A stretch of DNA of 64,000 nucleotides, from assembly GCA_020205615.1 (NCBI GenBank), contig CM035162.1, positions 45,002,464 to 45,066,463 on the forward strand, given 5' to 3'. Under the pieces are notes generated by a model. The model had not been told where the DNA came from, made no database searches, and saw only the letters and a list, made by a program, of their open reading frames with translations. The stretch's first letter is position 1. The number at the start of each line of letters is the position of its first letter. Position numbers and translations under genes: made by a program. This document shows, piece after piece, positions 44,554 through 56,283 of the stretch. The stretch comes from Panax quinquefolius (lineage: Eukaryota; Streptophyta; Magnoliopsida; Apiales; Araliaceae).

Positions 44554-45800
44554 ATGGCTCGTAGATCCGCTAGAGTTGCTGGGAGGCGAGGTAACAATAG
44601 GGGAAGAGGTGAAGGTCGGTCCAATGAACAACCTAATGATCAGATTAATGCTCAGTTGGCTACCTTGGTGAATCAGGCGGTGAATCAGGCGTTACCTCAC
44701 TTGGTGGCACGGGTTGTACAAGCAATGCAGCAGCCGCCACCAGAAATTCCTGAGCAGGAGAACCCGGGAAATAATGGTCCACAAGCAAATGAAGAGGAAG
44801 GGAATGCAGATGGTATTGATCAGCAGGTGGTTCCAATGTATGTGTGGTTGGAAAGGTTCTAGAAGCAGAAACCACAGTAATTCAGTTCCGTCCCGACTCC
44901 AATTGACGCAGAGAATTGGATTGCCCATCTGGAGAAGATTTTTGATGTGTTGGGGTGTTCGGATAATCAGAAAGCGTTACTTACAGTTTACAAGCTAGAA
45001 GGGGATGCACAGAGGTGGTGGAAAGCGATAAAAACAACAAAGGGTGATGGCTATGTTGAGACACTTAGTTGGGTGGAGTTTTGTGAGGTCTTTATCGCCA
45101 GTGACTTCGATTCTTGATAAAGAGGCTATCTGCTAGAGACTATCCGTCTATTCTAAAAAAGATGATGAGTCCATCACAGAATTTATGACGAGGTTCACCA
45201 GTTGGCGAGCTTTGCGGGAACTTCTATAGGACCTGCAGCAGAACAGAGCAAGAGAAGTTTAAGTGGAGGATCCATTACAGGTATTGGCAACATCTCATTA
45301 ACACCAAGTTTGCAGATGTGTCAGCAGTGGCCAATGCCGCAAAGAATATTGAGATGGAGCGACAGGACTTTCGGTCTTCTAGATCGAGAGGAGTCGAAGA
45401 GGGACAGAGATGACCAAAGCAGGTCAAGCTTGATTCAAAGCATGGGAGAAGTCAGGTGGTCGGTTGAGCAGAATCGTGGTGGCGGCGAGGCGATTGCGTG
45501 GCGCCGTAATCAAAACAGGGGCTATTAGCAGATGCCTCAGCAGGGGCAAAATCGTCAGCTTCAGCTACCTTGGTATGGACAAAATCGTCAAGCGAGGGCA
45601 GTAATCGTCTGAGGGCAAAATTAGGGTCGTTATCCAGGACCAGCTGGTGGGGGTAACCGAATCTAATTCGATAGCTCCCTGTGCTACTTGTGGGGCAAAT
45701 CATCCGGGAAGACAGTGCCACAGACTCACCGGTGCATGCTTCTTGTGTGGACAGATGGGTCATATTGCTAGGGATTGTACCGGTCCACGTGGTAATGGTG
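44554..45800 (+). pseudogene. gag: Element G gag, with stops and frameshifts
   Basis: Starts at the ATG at 44554 (M-A-R-R-S-A-R-V-A-G-R-R), directly after TCTCTTTCTTAG. A basic N-terminus is followed by Q-rich and acidic residues (E-I-P-E-Q-E-N-P). In-frame TAG (44860) and TAA (44878) interrupt an otherwise continuous frame that goes on as D-A-E-N-W-I-A-H-L-E-K-I-F-D-V-L-G-C and Q-R-W-W-K-A-I to TGA near 45116. Frameshifts split the rest (F-A-G-T-S-I-G-P at about 45211, N-I-E-M-E-R-Q-D-F-R near 45345). The knuckle region has C-A-T-C-G-A-N-H-P-G-R-Q-C (spacing one short) and a canonical C-F-L-C-G-Q-M-G-H-I-A-R-D-C at 45737-45778. Confidence 0.85.
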
Positions 45801-45878
45801 GGGGTGGTGATAATGGTAGCAATGGAGGTCGACTGTGGTGGGTCGAGTGTGTTTTCTTGACATATAACCAAAGCAAGA

Positions 45879-46187
45879 GTGCACCGGTATTGTTTACGCA
45901 CTCTTTTAGTAGGTAATCACGAGGCTTCTATTTTGTTTGATACGGGTTCTACTCATTCTGTTGTTGCTCAGTCTTTTGTTTGGCACCTGGGTGTGCCATC
46001 TCAGTCTTTAGATTCTGTTATGTCTATTGCTACCCTGATGGGGACTTCTGCTGTTATTTCTGAATTGTATCGAGGGTGTCCGATCAGTTTTGGGGATAAG
46101 ATTCGTAGGGCTAATCTTCTTCCGATGAGTATGCACGATTTCGATGTCATTCTTGGGACTCATTCTTGGGATGGACTGGTTGGATAA
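45879..46187 (+). pseudogene. Element G aspartic protease
   Basis: A 102-residue open stretch with I-L-F-D-T-G-S-T-H-S-V-V (catalytic Asp at 45939) and F-D-V-I-L-G. The I-L-G-M-D-W-L motif is then broken by a short tandem duplication: CATTCTTGGGA occurs twice, at about 46148-46172. After it the frame 46144-46458 resumes with L-G-M-D-W-L-D-K-H-H-A-T-I-D-C-Q and the RT linker F-P-E-E-L-S-G-L-P-P, ending at a TGA. Confidence 0.87.
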
Positions 46188-46455
46188 GCACCATGCCACT
46201 ATCGATTGTCAAGCGAAGAAGGTTATATTTGGAGATATGAAGTCTCCAGAATTCGTGTTTCAGGGTTCACAACCGAGTAGAGTGGTGAAGTTAATTTCAG
46301 CTTTGAAGGCTGGGAAGTTGGTGGCAAAGGATTGTGAGGGGTATTTGGCGTTCGTGAAAGATACCTCTAAGGGTGAGTCCCGTATTAAGGATGTTCCAAT
46401 TGTTCGTGATTTTTCCGATGTGTTTCCTGAGGAGTTGTCAGGGTTGCCACCGCAG

Positions 46456-47330
46456 TGAGAAGTGGAGTTTGCTATTGAGCTTGTTCACAAAAGTGAGCTC
46501 ATCTCTAAGGCGCCGTATCGGATGGCACCGTTGGAGTTGCAGGAGCTAAAGGAGCAGTTGCAGGAGCTTTTAGATCGTGGTGTGATTCGGCCGAGTGTTT
46601 CGCCGTGGGGTGCTCCGGTTTTGTTTGTAAAGAAGAAGGATGGGTCTATGAGGCTGTGTATAGACTACAGAGAGTTGAACAAGATTACCATCAGAAATCG
46701 GTATCCATTGCCGAGGATTGAGGACTTGTTTGACCAACTTCAGGGGGCGAAGTATTTTTCGAAGATAGACTTGAGGTCGGGATATCATCAGTTGAGGGTT
46801 AGGGATGAGGATATCCTAAGAGGCGCTTCGTACTCGATATGGGCATTACGAGTTCTTGGTGATGCCATTCGGGTTGACTAACGCTCCGGCGGTGTTTATG
46901 GATTTAATGAATCGGGTGTTCAGAGAGTATTTAGACCAATTTGTTATTGTCTTTATTGATGACATTTTGGTTTACTCCAAGTCTAAGGAAGAGCATGAGG
47001 AGCATCTTCGCACAGTGTTGGGGATTTTGCAGAAAGAGAAGTTGTATGCTAAATTCTCTAAATGCGAGTTTTGGTTGGAGCAGGTTGCATTTTTGGGCCA
47101 CATTGTTTCTGCTGAAGGCATTAAGGTGGATCCTGCGAAGGTAGAGGCTATAACTAAATGGCCAAGACCTACTACGGTGACAGAGATTAGGAGTTTCTTG
47201 GGTTTGGCTGGATATTATAGGAGGTTTGTGGAAGGGTTTTCCTTGCTTGCCTTACCATTGACTCAGTTAATGAGAAAGGGGACAAAGTTTGTGTGGAATG
47301 AGGAGCGTGAGAAAAGTTTTGAGGAGTTGA
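46456..47330 (+). pseudogene. Element G reverse transcriptase
   Basis: After a TGA at 46456, in frame with the linker, the frame runs to 46881: [52 protein letters not shown] one- or two-base shift near 46820 moves it to the frame 46856-47470: [12 protein letters not shown], catalytic F-I-D-D at 46952-46963, [19 protein letters not shown]. All RT blocks are present and the active site is intact. It is the best RT in the window. Confidence 0.92.
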
Positions 47331-47791
47331 AGAAACGACTTGTGTCAGCTCCTATACTTGCATTACCGTCGGGGACTGGAGGTTACCAGATTTATAGTGA
47401 TGCTTCTAAGAAGGGCTTGGGGTGTGTTTTGATGCAACACGGTAAGGTGATTGCTTATGCTTCTATGTAGCTTAAACCTTACGAGGTGAATTACCCCACA
47501 CCTGATTTGGAGTTGGCAGCGGTGATCTTTGCCTTAAAGATTTGGAGGCATTATTTGTATGGAGAGACTTGTGATATCTTCACCGATCACAAAAGTCTTA
47601 AATACATTTTCACTCAGAAGGAGCTCAATATGAGGCAGAGGCGTTGGTTGGAGCTTCTAAAAGATTATGATGCGAGGATTCAGTATCATCCGGGGAAGGC
47701 AAATGTGGTTGCAGATGTTCTTAGCCGAAAGAGTTCAGGGAGTGTAGCAGCCCTTATTACACAACCTCAGCTTATTTCGGATATGGAATAA
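47331..47791 (+). pseudogene. Element G RNase H
   Basis: In frame with [17 protein letters not shown] (first Asp near 47398), then TAG at 47468. It continues in the same frame with [12 protein letters not shown] (Glu near 47510), [10 protein letters not shown] (Asp near 47582), and [10 protein letters not shown] (Asp near 47713). The four acidic catalytic residues are kept. The frame ends with TAA at 47789. Confidence 0.9.
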
Positions 47792-48960
47792 CTAGAGTTT
47801 GAGTTGTATGTACGAGGTTCAGATGGGCAATTGGCAGGTATGAGAGTGGAGCCCTCTCTTATCTCGCGGGTCAAAAAAGCTCAAAAAGAAGATGGGGAGT
47901 TGTGGAGTATGACGCAGAATCTAGAGGAGGGAAAGCGCATCAGTTTCAGATTGATGACCATGGTATGATTTGGTTGTGTGAGCGGTTGTGTATTGCTGTC
48001 GGATCCAATCATTCGAGAGGTTTGTCTTGGGTGAGGCTCATAGTTCACCATTTTCTATTCATCCAGGTTCTACGAAGATTTATAGGGATTTGAAGAAGAA
48101 TTTTTGGTGAAATGGGATGAAATGAGACGTGGCTGAATATGTTGGGAAGTGCCTCACTTGTCAACAAGTGAAGATAGAACATCAACGAGCTAGTGGGTTG
48201 TTGCAACAGTTAGACATTCCAGTGTGGAAGTGGGAGGATATCACGATGGATTTTGTGACGGGTTTGCCAAAGACTTTCAGGAAGAATGATGCCATATGGG
48301 TGGTGGTGGACCGGTTGACCAAATTGGCACACTTTTTGGCTATCCATGAGGGTTACTCGGTGGATAGATTGGCACATATCTTTCAGCAGGAGATTGTTAG
48401 ACTTCATGGTACTCCGGTGTCTATTATTTCAGATCGGGACCCACGGTTCACTTCAAGGTTTTGGAAAGGGTTTCAATGAGCTTGGGGTACTCGGCTCAAC
48501 TTCAGTACTTCTTTTCATCCGCAAACTGATGGGAAATCTGAAAGGACTATTCAGACGTTGGAGGACATGTTGAAGTCTTGTGCACTTGAGTGGTTGGGTA
48601 ATTGGGATGACTATTTGTGCTTAGTTGAGTTTGCTTACAACAACAGCTGGCATGCAAGTATTGGAATGGCCCCATTTGAGGCATTGTATGGTAGGAAATG
48701 TCGGGCACCAACTTGTTGGGATGAGGTTGGCGAAAGGGCCATAGAAGGGCCTGAGTTAGTCCAAATCACTACGGAGAAGGTAGCGGTGGCTAAAGAGAAA
48801 TTGAAGTCGGCTCGATCACGGCAGAAATGTTATGCTGATAAGCATAGGAGGACTTTAAAGTTTGAATCTGGTGAACATGTGTTTCTAAAAGTTTCTCCTT
48901 GGAAGGGTATTCGGCGATTCGGGTTGAAAGGAAAGCTTAGTCCACGTTATATCGGCCCAT
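47792..48960 (+). pseudogene. Element G integrase
   Basis: A decayed linker (F-E-L-Y-V-R-G-S-D-G-Q near 47797) and zinc domain (S-I-H-P-G near 48055, C-L-T-C-Q-Q-V-K at 48150-48172) lead into the frame 48129-48479. This has M-D-F-V-T-G-L-P (Asp at 48249) and S-D-R-D-P-R-F-T-S (Asp at 48432), ending in TGA. The third acidic residue is in G-K-S-E-R-T-I-Q-T (48540). Frame 48558-49190 continues with A-Y-N-N-S-W-H, P-F-E-A-L-Y-G-R-K-C and the DNA-binding C-terminus (V-F-L-K-V-S-P-W-K-G, P-R-Y-I-G-P-F-E-I-L). The DDE residues are all present; a stop and at least two shifts inactivate it. Confidence 0.92.
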
Positions 48961-49300
48961 TTGAGATTTTGGAGAGGGTTGGTGAGGTTGCATATCGGTT
49001 AGCTTTGCCTCCACAACTAGTTCACGTGCCTGATATTTATTTCATGTCGGTGTTGAGGAGTAATCATTATCATCCGTTGCATGTGGTGCAATATCCATTC
49101 GATAAGATTCGGAAGGATCTTACTTGTGAGGAGCAAGCCGAAGCGATTTTAGATCGTCAAGAGCGGGTTATGAGGAGGAAGACAATTTAGATTCATCGAG
49201 GTTTTATGGAGAAACCATTTGAGCGTGAAGCCACTTGGGAGATGGAAGAGTCTATTCATTGGAGTATCCGCATCTCTTTGATAAGTAGGTTCGTTTTTCT
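48961..49300 (+). pseudogene. Element G integrase tail and chromodomain remnant
   Basis: The frame to 49190 holds A-Y-R-L-A-L-P-P, F-M-S-V-L-R-S and E-A-I-L-D-R-Q-E-R-V-M-R-R-K-T-I before a TAG. E-R-E-A-T-W-E-M-E-E-S is readable at about 49222-49255, matching the E-A-T-W/M-T-W part of the Tekay chromodomain motif, with a frameshift on each side. Confidence 0.75.
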
Positions 49301-49326
49301 TTTGATTAGGGGACGGAATCCTTTTT

Positions 49327-49339
49327 AAGGGGTAGGTGA
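49327..49339 (+). promoter_or_regulatory. Polypurine tract of G
   Basis: AAGGGGTAGGTGA lies directly before the 3' LTR start TGTAATACC. Confidence 0.75.
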
Positions 49340-49796
49340 TGTAATACCCGAATATTTTAATAAAATAAATGGTATTTTAATTATTATTATTTTTTTAAAA
49401 TATTTTAATTGGACTTTTCTTGTGGTTGGGTCAACCATTTTATTTGATTTATGTGGACTACATTAATTGGGCCTTATAACTTATTAGTCTATTTATATTT
49501 ATATAATATTAGAATCCTATTAAAATTTAGAGTTACTAAGATCCATTAATAAACATACAACTAAAAACCTAAAATTTCTTTCACCTATTCGTAACTGGAA
49601 GAAAAGAGGAAGAAAGGCAGCTGCGACAGTTAAATCAGATAAACGAAAAGGTACTATAATATTGCTAATAATAATAATAATTCTAACAATTGGCTGCACG
49701 GACCAAAATAGAAATCATTAGGTTATGCATTCATGTTTTTGATCTTTAATAATAATATATATGTACAAATCAGCTGCAGTATTAGTTTAGTTATAC

Positions 49797-49829
<33 letters not shown>

Positions 49830-51292
49830 CAAGTTAGAATCATCAATTTACGTTATTTTATATATATATATAAAGCAAATCATGTTACTGCTATACTACA
49901 TATATATATGTCAGTATCATTTAGATTTTTTTTAAATAAAGAAATTATTTGCTATAATAATTATTATGGTATTATATATAATTATTTGGAAGTTCGGGTT
50001 AGAATTATATTTTGGGGAAATAATAATAATTATTATTTTAACTTGAGTTTATTTTAAGAATGGAAGAATATTTTTATAGGTGTACTTATATTTATTATTA
50101 CTTTGTTTAATCAGTTCGAACGGAAGAAATTTAACGAACTATTGGGATAATAATTTTGGGTATTACATTACTTACTTCAGGTATGGATTTCGTACTCATT
50201 CAGCGATACTTGTTAGTTTTAGTTGTTTGTTTTGCTTCTCGTTTTTATTTCGAATATTGTCTCGATACCTTGATATAGTGAAGTTCATATGACAGTTTAT
50301 TTTGACCTTTAGAATATCATAACTTGTACTCTTGAACTCGTTCATCATGTTTAATATTTATTTCGATTCTCGTAGTGATGTACATGTTAGTATATTTTTG
50401 GAGACTTGTGTTGACGATTCGTTCGATTTAACATGTACACGTTAGAACCACTTTGTGTTTATATTTTGTCGCATGTGTTGTGACATTATATTTTTGTTAG
50501 AATACCGTAGGGTATACGAGCTATAACCACTGTGGGGTACCTTTGGCATGTCCCTGGCACCGAGGCATGACACCTTCCGCAAGTGGTGTGATCGGTCCAC
50601 GGCGTCTCCGTTTTGTGCTCCGGTGGGAGTTGGCCATTTGGTGTTTTGTTGTGGGAGGCGTATGGGTCGACCCTAGTTTTCTGTTCTGTTCAATTCTGCG
50701 GATTGGTGATGTTTGTGCCAAACACGCCTTTCGATTTTACATGCATTGGATTCGTGGTCCAATGTGTGTAACTTGCCTGTGTGACATTATTAGACTTGCC
50801 TATGTGGCATTATTTGACTTGCCTGTGTGGCAAGGTATATTCTATTTTGTTCTGAGCTCGGTATGAAATAACACCCAGCCATTTGATTCAGCCTACTATT
50901 TTGTTGTGTTAGTTTAGTTCGTTTCATTTCATTTAATTGAATTAGTTATTTCGGTTCATTATTTGTATTCTATATCCGTATTGGGCATTTGGCTCATGCT
51001 GTGTTTTTCTTCCGGCAGGTAATCAGGGGAATCAAGGGCAAGTGTGATGAGAGATCTATTCATTCCAATCATTTATAAATATTCTGTTTAGACTTGATGT
51101 GTCAGTTTACTTAGATTGTAATAATTATTTTAGATTGTGGTTTGAGACAGTTTGAGATTTATTATGGTTGACTTGTGGTATTTATCAGTTATTAAGGCTA
51201 TTCTTTTGTGGCTTTAAGCCTTGATATTAAATTCATCAGTTTTGTTATGTTTTGAGTAACCTCTCTTTCTATTTTGGAAAGGGGGTGTTACA
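49340..51292 (+). repeat. Element G 3' LTR
   Basis: 1953 bases, close match to the 5' LTR. Differences are mainly TA tract lengths near 49800-49910 and scattered substitutions. Confidence 0.93.
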
Positions 51293-51297
51293 GCTCA
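51293..51297. repeat. Target-site duplication of G (right), GCTCA
   Basis: Copy of 42390-42394. Confidence 0.92.
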
Positions 51298-52102
51298 TCT
51301 CCCGTGATAACTTCATTTGGGTTCTACACTTGTTGGGAAGTCATGACAACCGCCATCCCTCGAACTACCCGATTTTGACTTGTCTGGGGCAGCATTTGGC
51401 GTCATCACTACCGTTGGAATATACTTTTCTATAGGACATATTCCTCCCTCAACTGCCTCGTTGTACTCCTGATTCATGATCTGAATCATCAATCTTCGAT
51501 CCATATCGAATTCAGGTTGACCGCTCTGTACAGGGTAATTCAAAACTTGATGTTGGGTTCTCCCAATTGCTTTCCAAAAAGTGAAATTCATAACGTCTAT
51601 TTTAGCCTTCTTAGATCGGACATCTCTTTCCACAATATCCACGTGTCATGCGGCTTTTGCCCATGCATCACTTATTCTCACTCGTTCAATTTTTTCTTCT
51701 TTCAGCTCAGATTCCATCTTTATCATCTTATACTCTGCCAAAGAATGCTTCTGTTCAAGCATCACATATCGGGTAACACAAGCATGAATTGTTGCATCCT
51801 TTTGCTCCACGGCCCAAATGCATTTGGTCTTGACCGCTCTTCTAACTCATGAATACGATTTTGCAATTCTACATTTTGATCATATAATACCTCTAATAAA
51901 TTCTTCTCATGTACCTCTTCTTCCTCTTCTTCCTTACTCTCAGTTGTTACCTCTGCGACCATCTCGGGTGCAACTATCAATTCTTCACTCACCACATGGA
52001 TTTCTCTAATTCCTTCTTCGCCTGACATCACATTATCCTGGTTGGTGATTAGAGGTATCCCCCAGGTCTCATTCACTCCATTGTTAACATTCTCGTGACC
52101 AT
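51298..52102 (-). pseudogene. Element F internal ORF: gag-like start fused to an acidic/coiled-coil protein
   Basis: The ATG at 52102 matches the gag start of B and C, one base short. The next frame (from 52076) reads N-E-T-W-G-I-P-L-I-T-N-Q-D-N-V, like C gag (N-E-T-V-E-T-P-L-I-T-T-Q-G-N-V). After this it is not gag: E-S-K-E-E-E-E-E-E-V-H-E-K, then V-L-Y-D-Q-N-V-E-L-Q-N-R-I-H-E-L-E-E-R. A frameshift near 51796 is followed by L-E-Q-K-H-S-L-A-E-Y-K-M and K-E-E-K-I-E-R-V. An in-frame TGA lies near 51647, then V-E-R-D-V-R-S-K-K-A-K-I-D, F-W-K-A-I-G-R-T, I-M-N-Q-E-Y-N-E-A-V-E to a stop near 51313. The tail P-N-A-A-P-D-K-S-K recalls the gag-protease linker (P-K-A-V-S-D-K-S-K in C). The middle ~200 residues have no capsid or knuckle. 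I do not recognise them. Confidence 0.6.
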
Positions 52103-52281
52103 TCTCAAATCGCCATAAAACAAGGGTTAATTAAATAAATTAACATATCACATAATATCCCGATATTATGGTGACCAACATATAAGCTTAGGTAGGACAC
52201 ACTAGCGAAGGATTTACTCATCTCTCCTCCTAGTTATATTCCCCGATCTCGCAAAGACCATATCCTAAGCTCGATACCAAA
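52103..52281 (-). promoter_or_regulatory. Element F leader and primer binding site
   Basis: On the minus strand the LTR is followed by TTGGTATCGAGCTTAGG (52264-52280), the initiator-Met primer word with a small change. The leader to the ATG resembles the C and B leaders, including TTAATTAACCCTTGTTTTATGGCG at the place where C has CTTCTTTTGTGGCAG. Confidence 0.7.
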
Positions 52282-52478
52282 TGTGACAACCCCAAAATAG
52301 GTCCATTCCATCCAACCCATTAGAAAGTCGCCAAATACATGGTATGTAAAACAACTACAACTTTATTACAACAATTGTCGTGCAAAATACAACAACACAT
52401 ATCTTTGTGAGTTTGGATACAAATATATACCAACTGTGACTCTCATCCCAACCTTGGATAGCATGTCACAATGACACC

Positions 52479-52957
52479 TTACATAAAGGTATAGTCAAAA
52501 ACTGTTTTAGAAATTAGAATCTTTGGAAAGTGCTCAAGGAAACCTTCATACATGGGAGGCCATGCGTCTAGGTTATGATAGATATCATATGGCCACAGAA
52601 TTATCCTTGGTTGACCTAATAGACCCCAAAGAAAAATGAGAAGATTACTATCATATTCTTCCCAATGGTGAGTCTTCTCTTGACATATCATTATCCCCAC
52701 TGTTTGTAATTGAGAATTATACTTCAAACAAACACCAAGATTATATAGGTAGTGCTCGTAGATATACTCAAACAAGTGGATGTACAACAACCACATCTTA
52801 TGATGACACGAGGTTGTATGTCTTTAGACATCTTGTATGATAGTGGCAAAACACCCTTCCAACGTTGGGTTCGCCTCACCCTATATGATTCACCAAATAT
52901 AACTACTAAATGATGTATACAACACACTTTTCTATACTGTTTAGGGAGAACCTCCAC
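52479..52957 (-). pseudogene. F 5' LTR copy of the unrecognised LTR ORF (frameshifted)
   Basis: Frames 52957-52724 (M-E-V-L-P-K-Q-Y-R-K) and 52796-52479 (E-Y-I-Y-E-H-Y-L-Y-N-L-G to F-D-Y-T-F-M) together cover the 158-residue ORF of the other LTR. A shift near 52780 separates them. Most residues are the same, as expected for the LTR pair of one element. Confidence 0.6.
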
Positions 52958-54056
52958 AACTAGAGACCACTGTTCTATTCCCCTGTTATCCCCGCTCGAC
53001 CCAGCTACACTCTTATTACCTAAAAGAAATTGTGAAGCAAAAGGGTGAGCACAACTAGCTCAGTAAAGAATATCATGACTAAAGATAATTAAATTATCAA
53101 TAGCCTTCATCAATAATAAATCAGAGATTTAGAACATATGGTAGATGATAAAAATTTCAACCATAGTTGCGTGAACGAAGCAATCCATTAGAAGAGTCAA
53201 ATAGACCATAAAGTCTATTATCTTCTCCATGTTAAAAATCCACCAACAATGTTTTATCCCTGTAACATCAATCAATAATTCTGGTCCACAATCATATGAA
53301 TAACTCATAATTATAATTGTAGTTCTAAATTCCTCTTCTCATCCAGGACAAAGATAATTTTCATCACCTATCTTTACCTGAAACATCAAAGATCATGGTT
53401 ACACCAAATCACATTTCCTGTTCATAATCATACTAATAACTTCATCTTTGCACTACGGCCAAATATATTCATTTGTATCACCAGTTGGTCATTGTTCATC
53501 TCAACACCTATTCATCTTGGCACTCTTGCCAAAGATATTCAACAACATGTCATCTTTGCACTACGGGCCAAAGATATTCATCAACAATTCATCTTTGCAC
53601 TCTGGGCCAAAGATATTCCTCAACAGATTCATATTTGCACACTAAAGCCAAATATATTCATCAACAGATTCATATTTGCACTACTGGGCCAAGTATATTA
53701 TTATCTCAAAGAAATATATAATCATTTGAATTTATATAAACAATAATTATAACCATGTTGATCATTTCACCTTCAGACTTAAGCTAAAGATATTCAATTA
53801 TAAATTCAATGGTCACGATCATACCGATCAACAATTCAACTTTCAGACCATCTTGGCCAAAGAGAACCCATATTCATGATCATACCAATAATCTACCCAT
53901 CTTTACACTCAAGTCAAAGAGAAATTAATATCATCATTAGGGTTATAAAATGTTATATATGATAATAAAATAATATAATCAACATATAGATTTAAACTCA
54001 AGAGTAATATTCATAACTCAACTATAATTTGGTTAGAAAAGAAACCAATTTTGTCA

Positions 54057-54156
54057 TGAATAGTAACTTCATGAATAGTAATTAATGAATAGTAACTCAT
54101 GAATAGTAACTCGTGAATAGTAACTTTGTGAATAGTAACTCATGAATAGTAACTCG
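54057..54156 (-). repeat. Tandem ~14-base TGAATAGTAACTC array, seven units
   Basis: Same array as 40020-40162 but three units shorter. Confidence 0.85.
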
Positions 54157-56283
54157 ACACAAAAAGGTAGAAATTCCACAATAAAATACATACCAATATT
54201 TCGGTATAATGATATTGAAATAACATTTCTTAAACTTATAAACAATTTATTTTAATTGTTTACACTTTACTAAATAATGCATTTAATCATTCTAAAATAC
54301 CAAACTCATAAGATTTCATCACCAATAACCAAAACCCTCATCAAAAATCTGCATATAATTCATGTATGATTCTCAAGCCATAAAATCATATTTTCTAATT
54401 TTCTTACTTCACATAACATATTTAATTCTTTTACTCATAACTAGACCAATTTTATGAAAAATACCAAATCAGTTCCAAAAATATTTCTTTTCTAGGATTT
54501 AGCAGAATATAGTCTCATATTGAACATATATTTTTCTCAGAATTTTTAAAATTCATTTACTATTTTTTATATGGCCAAAATCGCCGAATATTTAGACATT
54601 TATCATAAATTGTACTTTTATCCAAAAATTCTGAAATTCACAGAGTATACTGATATTATATAGATATACTTCTAATAAAAATTTCATCAATTTTGGAGTC
54701 AACCACAAGGAGTTATAAGCGGTTACTTTTAAAATAGTCTTTTCTCATAAAATTCATAACTCTTAATCTATACATCCAAAAATTACCATTTTTGGACACA
54801 ATCAATAAAACTCATCAAAATATCATTTCAAATTTTTCTAGAATTTTTGAAGGTCTGAAAAGTTACGAAACATGAAAAACATAACAACCCTTAAAATCCC
54901 TTACCTCAAAAGAGCAGTACTTCTGACTTGAATATCAGATATAACGTTGAGCTACACTCAAGATATCTAAATACTAACAAAAATATGCTTGATAATATAG
55001 AGAGAAAGAAAACTTGTTTCTGGTGTGATTTTCAAATCTAACATAAGCACCCATTTATAGGAGAATGCTAGAACGCCAAAGGAGACTAAAATAATAAAAT
55101 ATTATTTTTTTCTTTCCTTTTTTCCTATGCATGCAAAGACCAGCCATCTAGCATGCCATTATTGAAAAAAACTTCAGCAGCCCACATGCTTTAGAAAATC
55201 AAAAAGTGGGTCCCACCCATAATTTAATAAAAATCATTTTATTTTCTGAAACTTCAGTAATTCATTGAAAATAGCTCTTTTATCAGAAAAATTCAAATCT
55301 CATGTCCTTTCCATAGGAAATTTAATTCTCTACAACTTTGAAAGTTTAAGTTTTTCCAAATTCCAAACGAAAAATGCCCGAAATCTACAAACTGATGATT
55401 TTTAATACCTCCAATTCGACAAAATACTGATAAAACACCTCAGCATTAATTCCTTCATTTATAACCACATAAAATAAATAAATCCATCATTTATATCCAC
55501 ATCAAAAATAAATATTTCCTTATCATATAAAATAATAATTAATTATTCACAAATAATATTGCAGAATCACAATAATGACAACCAGGCAGTTCTCAGGAAA
55601 GAGGGGGCTTTCCGATAAGGATTTCTCCTTAATGGCGCGCAATTAGGTGACCAAACCTCTCCTTAACAGAACTTTCTAGACATTGCCAATAATGCTATCT
55701 AATAATATTATTCAAATAATATGAATTATTGATCCGATAATGGAGATCTTTTGTCTTGATGATAATTATTGAAACAACAATAATATAAAATATCAACGCA
55801 AGCAATTATTGAATCAATAAAATAAAATATTGAAGCAGTAATTCTTTGTAACAATTATTGAGTAGTGCCTTCTTACGTAAGAATCAATAATTCAAAAATA
55901 TTGTGCAATACCATGTCCATCTTTGTGCAATAACGCAGTACATCGTATTTTAACCACCGTGTATTCCAACGTTGTTATCAGTAACAACTACTACGAGTTA
56001 TTTGTAAAAACTCAAATTTGTCGTTTTCTTCATCCGAAGCGGTTATCCGTTATGGGCCCATAAATGGTTTTTGGCTGGCCGCATTTAATATTCTCCCACG
56101 TAAAGAATATTCCACGACCAAACGAATATTCCCCGACAATTGAATATTTTATAACCACTTGTATATTTTGAAAAAATTCATATCTCACCCTTAACTTTAA
56201 ACTTTTATCAATTTAATCATTTACTGAATTGTAATTATAAGAAAAATTAAATACTTTTATTTCATAAAATTCGGGGTCTTACA

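Larger units (their letters stand above)
42395..51292 (+). mobile_element. Element G: full-length Ty3/gypsy (Tekay-like) retrotransposon
   Basis: Nearly 8.9 kb, with LTRs 42395-44372 and 49340-51292, a 5-base target duplication, primer site, gag, protease, RT, RNase H, integrase, chromodomain remnant and purine tract, all in order on the plus strand. Its LTRs are very alike and its coding domains are the best preserved here, so it is the youngest insertion of the nest. Several stops and a few frameshifts make it non-autonomous now. Confidence 0.95.
38250..56283 (-). mobile_element. Element F: large non-autonomous element (LARD-like), 4 kb LTRs, ~1.1 kb internal
   Basis: LTRs lie at 38250-42270 and 52282-56283 (TGTGACAACCCC to GGGGTCTTACA on plus), flanked by the duplication TCCCC. 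With G removed, the internal DNA is 42271-42394 plus 51293-52281, about 1.1 kb. It holds a primer site, an ORF that starts like gag but continues as an acidic/coiled-coil protein, a scrap of chromodomain (W-R-N-H-D-D) and the purine tract. No protease, RT or integrase fits in that space, so it needed enzymes from a relative such as B or C. Confidence 0.88.
52282..56283 (-). repeat. Element F 5' LTR
   Basis: About 4.0 kb, the same order of parts as 38250-42270: coding module, CACTACGGGCC repeats (53440-53700), TGAATAGTAACT array (54057-54156), promoter region (about 55050), and a GGCGCGCAATTAGG block near 55633. Confidence 0.88.
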
